DNA from: Planctomycetaceae bacterium
GTDB lineage: Bacteria > Planctomycetota > Planctomycetia > Pirellulales > Thermoguttaceae
Direction of reading: 5' to 3'
Assembly: GCA_031288765.1 (NCBI GenBank)
Contig: JAITQV010000389.1
Coordinates: 1 to 9,814, forward strand
DNA length: 9,814 nucleotides
The translations under genes were made by a program, and so were the position numbers. Every line of letters starts with the position of its first letter. The first letter of the stretch is position 1. This document shows positions 6,752 through 9,814 of the stretch, piece after piece. The notes below the pieces were generated by a model. The model did no database searches, was not told the origin of the DNA, and was given only the letters and a program-made list of their open reading frames with translations.

Positions 6752-8656
6752 TTACATATCCATACCGCTTCCCATATAACCCATACGTTCTAAACCCGAA
6801 TTATTAATGCCGGTTGGATTTTTAATGGTTTCCACTTCGAGTAAATCGGTATTGACGGTACGAATAATCATATTACCGCTTGGTTCCAAAACCATCACTT
6901 TGCCGGGCGATCTCAAATCAGGAGCTTTTTGAGCGGCTGTCGGAACTTTATACAGAAGTTCACCGCCCTTCATATCAAGAACACAAACTTCTGAAACAAT
7001 ATCAAGTTGTTTTCCGGGTGTTTTTGTTTCGTTTGGTCTGGTTCCTGTTCTTGATGGAGGAGCTCCGCGCGCTGGTCGTGACGGCGGCGAAGAACCGCCT
7101 TCCATACCGGAAAGTGTCGTTTGTTTTTCCGATGACGGATTCGTTACATCCTGACGTTTATAATTGATTGTCGAACCGCGATAAACCCGTTCCTTTTCAA
7201 CATACCATTCAGAACCGTCCGCCAAATCAAAATGAACCGCCATAATACTTACCGCAGGTTCCGTCCAAGGTTGTTTCGAATCCGCAGCAAAAACATTGGT
7301 CGTAAGCACACGGGATTCCAAAGGAATTGTTACCATATTGGACGGCGCACAAAATTCCGTAATAAGATACGGTTCCTTCGACAAGGTTTCATCTTCCAGA
7401 TAATTAGGGGCTAACATGTAATTAGGATTCGCCAGGTAAAGACGAACTCGGTAACGATAAGTTTTACCGGGTTCGACTTTGAAATCCAAAAACCGGAAAA
7501 GATAATTGTCCACCTGAACCGGTTTGATTTCTTCTTCTTCTTCTTCCGGTTCTGTTGTCCCTCGCCGCGGTCGGCGATTCCGCCCCTGTATCGTACTCCC
7601 GCCGTCCATATTGGAATTTCCCGCCCCAATTCGATTTTCGGAACCGCCAAACGGATTATTCAAAATGTCTTCCGGTTTAATGTCAAACTTTTCTTTTTGT
7701 AACCGTTCACTAATTTTTTCATTTTGTTTCAATACTTCCATTTGCGAATCGGTAAGCATCGGAATAAACGGCGGATACGCAACCTCTTCACCGAATTTTT
7801 TCGTAATCGGCGGAAGCGGATAAGCCATTGGAAATTTTCCGGGAACTTGCATTGCAAAAAATATCGGATCAACAGGATCAACCGCATTATTGCTCCACAA
7901 AGAACGTTTTTGTAAAAATTCCGTGAGAAAATCCAACCGTTGCCATTGCAGTTCGTCCAAACTTTTGCCCGGTACAATTTCAGCGCGTTCGACATCGTAC
8001 AGAATATACGTCGGCATATCGCGTAACGCATCCGGTAAAACACTGGACGAAAATTTATCAACGTAAAGATTAAGTTGTTCTCTAATTGGAATTAAACCTG
8101 TTACAATTGCCCAACGTTCTCCAATACGTGTACCGGTTGCCGTACTGCCGGTCATTGCGGAACTACCGGTTTCCATTGCCGAACCCGCCAACGGCGATGT
8201 AGGATTAATTGATACCGCACCAAGTCCCGCCTGCGCTTTCAACTCTTTGACCGGAAGCACATGCACCGCTGTACGTTTATTTTTCTCTGGAAACAGCGAC
8301 GGCAGCCACTGTGTTTCCGTACGATAGTAATCCGAACGGATTTTAGCTTTGATCCAAGTTGCCTTCACATCATAAGTAATAATGGAAACACCTTCATCAA
8401 CAGCTTTTCGTTCGCTTGTCTTAATCGTATTATTGGCATTTTCGGCAGCCTTAGCCAAAGCATCCGGCTGCCACGCAAGCGGTTCATATTGTGTTCCGCG
8501 ATAAGCAATATAAATTGCCAACGGAATTACCAAAATCAGGATTATTTTTTCAACATTTTCCGTAAAAAATAATCCAATATCCAATTTCTTCTTTTTATTT
8601 GGTTTCATTGTCGTTTCAGTACAAAAAGGATTTACGACCAAAGCCGAATTCGGCAT
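6752..8656 (-). CDS. Planctomycete-type membrane-anchored protein of unknown function
   Basis: The product has 634 residues and no assignable function. A basic head (MKPNKKKK, 17-24) precedes ENVEKI and a single membrane helix at about 36-52, so a short cytoplasmic N-terminus and a large extracytoplasmic body are likely. This head-plus-anchor is typical of large uncharacterised planctomycete proteins. Residues 155-178 are Ser/Thr/Gly/Ala-rich. Residues 330-380 are a low-complexity linker with an RRPRRG patch and six consecutive glutamates (371-376). Residues 381-500 form the most conserved-looking block (LFRFLDFKVEPGKTYRYRVR, AAVHFD-like and VYRGSTINY segments), followed by a Pro/Ser/Arg linker (520-548) and a Gly/Met-rich tail (MGYMGSGMDM). 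Met17 (8608) sits just before the basic head and may be the real start; neither ATG has a clear Shine-Dalgarno. It lies 60 bases after the rpn gene. Confidence 0.75.
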   Translation of the reverse strand: MPNSALVVNPFCTETTMKPNKKKKLDIGLFFTENVEKIILILVIPLAIYIAYRGTQYEPLAWQPDALAKAAENANNTIKTSERKAVDEGVSIITYDVKATWIKAKIRSDYYRTETQWLPSLFPEKNKRTAVHVLPVKELKAQAGLGAVSINPTSPLAGSAMETGSSAMTGSTATGTRIGERWAIVTGLIPIREQLNLYVDKFSSSVLPDALRDMPTYILYDVERAEIVPGKSLDELQWQRLDFLTEFLQKRSLWSNNAVDPVDPIFFAMQVPGKFPMAYPLPPITKKFGEEVAYPPFIPMLTDSQMEVLKQNEKISERLQKEKFDIKPEDILNNPFGGSENRIGAGNSNMDGGSTIQGRNRRPRRGTTEPEEEEEEIKPVQVDNYLFRFLDFKVEPGKTYRYRVRLYLANPNYMLAPNYLEDETLSKEPYLITEFCAPSNMVTIPLESRVLTTNVFAADSKQPWTEPAVSIMAVHFDLADGSEWYVEKERVYRGSTINYKRQDVTNPSSEKQTTLSGMEGGSSPPSRPARGAPPSRTGTRPNETKTPGKQLDIVSEVCVLDMKGGELLYKVPTAAQKAPDLRSPGKVMVLEPSGNMIIRTVNTDLLEVETIKNPTGINNSGLERMGYMGSGMDM

Positions 8657-8716
8657 TTTCAGTCTTGTTTAACTGTTTAATTACAACAAAAATCATTTTA
8701 CTCATCTTGTATCATT

Positions 8717-8974
8717 TCAGTGATGTACAAGATTTTGTTCAAATTCTGCCAACGTCTTACATTCACACGCCCGGTCAAAAAGTAAATCCAAAGCGGTTAA
8801 ATCTTTATAAGAATTGACAACTTTTGAAATGGATTCAGGTATTTTATCAAAACGTTTATTAAGCAGTTTAAGAACACTCTGGATCGACTTTCTGGTTTCG
8901 CCTTCTATTTCACCTTCGAGTTTACCCTCAAGTTTACCATTAGTGTACAACTCTTCCATTGTGGACAGGATCAT
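8717..8974 (-). CDS. Putative nested RpnS-like C-terminal protein (85 aa) inside the rpn gene
   Basis: Read in the same frame as the nuclease, internal Met260 would start an 85-residue protein (MILSTMEELYTNGKLEG onward). It comprises the repeat segment and the C-terminal helices without the catalytic domain. In enterobacterial rpn genes a small C-terminal protein made by internal initiation counteracts the toxic full-length nuclease. Here the position, the size and the AAGGAG sequence nine bases before the ATG match that arrangement. This is an inference: AAAAAGGAG also simply encodes Lys-Lys-Glu, so the site may be coincidental. No internal promoter was identified. Confidence 0.45.
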   Translation of the reverse strand: MILSTMEELYTNGKLEGKLEGEIEGETRKSIQSVLKLLNKRFDKIPESISKVVNSYKDLTALDLLFDRACECKTLAEFEQNLVHH

Positions 8975-9751
8975 ATTTTCAGTCTCCTTTTTATCTAAAA
9001 TTTTTGAAAATTCCCGAACAATAACGTCTTTACTGATTTTGGTGGTAGCGAGCGTGTAATGGGCGATTGAAGTTAACCAGCCCATTGCTCGCGGGTCTGT
9101 TTTAACTTCGTCGAAATGCCCGACAATTCGTCCCAAATTTTCCTGTAACTTCCCTTCCGAATACGATTGTAACGTATCAAAAAGTCCAATCAATGCCGGA
9201 TGTCCTTGCAATTCCTCATACCGAATCTTTGACAAATCAATCATAATTGCCGGAAACCATAACACATTCGTATCCACACCTTGCGGTACCGCTATCAAAT
9301 GCTTTATCTGTAACAATTCACTCCATGAAATATTACCATGATAAAGTATAACAACAAGCGGGTAAGGAAATTTACCGTTTTCTGTGATGGCATTTTTGGG
9401 GTCAGCCGCCCATTCTTCATAAAAATCCAGTATTTTGCGTAAGCAATGAAGAGAATATAATCGAATTTTCTTTGATTGATGTTCGAAAAACAGGAACACT
9501 TGGGAGTAAATACCATTTTTGAATCTTGCGGAAAAACGCAAATCACCAATCAGTTCCTGCAAATTATAATCTATTGTAACCGGAGATTCGCAACGCAACA
9601 CCATAAGGTCAAGCAACGAAACAAAACCCGTATCATCATAATGTTCCAACATACTCACCATCAATTCTTTGTCAAGAAGAAAATATCTTGCCAGTAAATC
9701 ATGCGGATGAGCAAGTTCAATTTGTATCGGTACTTTCGGAAATTCCGTCAT
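8717..9751 (-). CDS. Rpn-family recombination-promoting nuclease / PD-(D/E)XK 'transposase'
   Basis: Rpn (YhgA-like, Transposase_31) proteins are DNA endonucleases linked to RecA-independent recombination and, in enteric bacteria, to phage defence; they are not true transposases. The 344-residue product shows the family N-terminus PHDLLARYFLLDKELMVSML (16-35). The nuclease core is Asp70 in GDLRFSARF followed by Glu90, Gln92 and Lys94 in FLFFEHQSKK, giving the D-ExQ-K active site. The middle carries PLVVILYHG (131-139), another family hallmark. The C-terminal region has Gly-Lys-Leu-Glu-Gly repeats (272-285) and a helical end. The ATG at 9751 is supported by GAAGG (9761-9757) five bases upstream. 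Met260 is preceded by a strong internal ribosome binding site, listed separately. The family is mobile and often present in several copies, so horizontal transfer is plausible but not shown. Confidence 0.88.
   Translation of the reverse strand: MTEFPKVPIQIELAHPHDLLARYFLLDKELMVSMLEHYDDTGFVSLLDLMVLRCESPVTIDYNLQELIGDLRFSARFKNGIYSQVFLFFEHQSKKIRLYSLHCLRKILDFYEEWAADPKNAITENGKFPYPLVVILYHGNISWSELLQIKHLIAVPQGVDTNVLWFPAIMIDLSKIRYEELQGHPALIGLFDTLQSYSEGKLQENLGRIVGHFDEVKTDPRAMGWLTSIAHYTLATTKISKDVIVREFSKILDKKETENMILSTMEELYTNGKLEGKLEGEIEGETRKSIQSVLKLLNKRFDKIPESISKVVNSYKDLTALDLLFDRACECKTLAEFEQNLVHH
8897..8938 (-). repeat. In-frame 12-base repeats in rpn (Gly-Lys-Leu-Glu units)
   Basis: The minus strand reads GGTAAACTTGAG, GGTAAACTCGAA, GGTGAAATAGAA and a half unit GGCGAA. 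This is about 3.5 degenerate copies of a 12-base unit coding for Gly-x-x-Glu (residues 272-285). Because the unit is a multiple of three, copy-number change would lengthen or shorten the hinge without a frameshift. The repeats fall at the start of the putative nested protein. Confidence 0.6.
8984..8989 (-). promoter_or_regulatory. Internal Shine-Dalgarno (AAGGAG) before Met260 of rpn
   Basis: On the minus strand AAGGAG is followed by ACTGAAAAT and then ATG (8974), a spacing of nine bases. It is the longest anti-Shine-Dalgarno match I found at any start in this window; most of the other genes have weak sites or none. It would drive translation of the C-terminal part of the nuclease as a separate protein. 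Confidence 0.5.
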
Positions 9752-9756
9752 AAAAA

Positions 9757-9761
9757 CCTTC
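9757..9761 (-). promoter_or_regulatory. Ribosome binding site of rpn
   Basis: GAAGG on the minus strand lies five bases before the ATG at 9751 and supports that codon as the start of the nuclease gene. Confidence 0.55.
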
Positions 9762-9774
9762 GTAAAAAATTATT

Positions 9775-9806
9775 CTGTTGCCGTTTTGGTAACAGATCTT
9801 TCTGTT
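9775..9806 (-). promoter_or_regulatory. Overlapping alternative hairpins upstream of rpn
   Basis: On the minus strand CTGTTACC (9795-9788) pairs with GGCAACAG (9782-9775) across a 5-base loop with one internal mismatch. The segment AATAATTTTTTACG follows, with six consecutive T's, as in an intrinsic terminator. The same CTGTT (9795-9791) can instead pair with AACAG at 9806-9802. The element may be the terminator of a gene beyond the right edge, or a switchable leader structure before rpn. The T tract lies 13-18 bases before the rpn ATG and so would stop transcripts just ahead of the coding region. Confidence 0.35.
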
Positions 9807-9814
9807 AATAAAAT

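Noticed and set aside
8717..9751. Reading the Rpn gene as an active insertion sequence transposase
   Set aside because: The family name 'transposase' is historical. No terminal inverted repeats or target duplications flank the gene, and the motifs are those of a PD-(D/E)XK nuclease.
1..9814. CRISPR array, tRNA or rRNA genes, prophage module
   Set aside because: No regularly spaced repeats, no cloverleaf or conserved rRNA segments and no phage structural or integrase genes were seen on reading both strands.

Overview
The window looks like a piece of a moderately AT-rich bacterial chromosome, most likely from a planctomycete. This rests on family recognition without a database search. It carries a YdjY-type domain with the TKEHES and HAALLA signatures. 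It also has a large one-pass membrane protein of the type typical of Planctomycetota, whose N-terminus has the form 'charged head - ENVEKI - membrane helix'. A divergent AddB-like helicase/nuclease and a lone flagellar fliQ fit the same picture.

Layout: fliQ is the only clear plus-strand gene (78-356). A 623-base stretch with no firm gene follows (357-979); it holds one weak minus-strand small secreted-peptide candidate and an unexplained open plus-strand frame. All other genes run on the minus strand. In transcription order (right to left) they are: an Rpn-type PD-(D/E)XK nuclease (9751-8717); a planctomycete-type membrane-anchored protein of unknown function (8656-6752); an undecaprenyl-diphosphatase fused to a C-terminal YdjY domain (6493-4781); a dTDP-4-dehydrorhamnose 3,5-epimerase-family protein (4574-4017); and an AddB-like protein (3871-980). 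The gaps of 60, 258, 206 and 145 bases argue against one tight operon. The 258-base gap holds a long imperfect inverted repeat.

How the genes fit together: UppP recycles the lipid carrier and the RmlC-type epimerase makes a deoxysugar nucleotide, so both belong to envelope and surface-polysaccharide biosynthesis. The membrane-anchored protein and the YdjY tail probably face the cell exterior. The AddB-like protein and the Rpn protein are DNA nucleases, for repair and probably defence. No pathway joins all five genes.

Two observations stand out. First, the rpn gene contains a well-spaced internal AAGGAG ribosome binding site in front of Met260. It could express the C-terminal 85 residues separately, matching the gene-within-a-gene antitoxin arrangement known for enterobacterial Rpn proteins. 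Second, UppP carries a YdjY tail joined by a long acidic linker, an unusual two-domain architecture. I saw no rRNA, tRNA, CRISPR array, insertion-sequence transposase or prophage gene.
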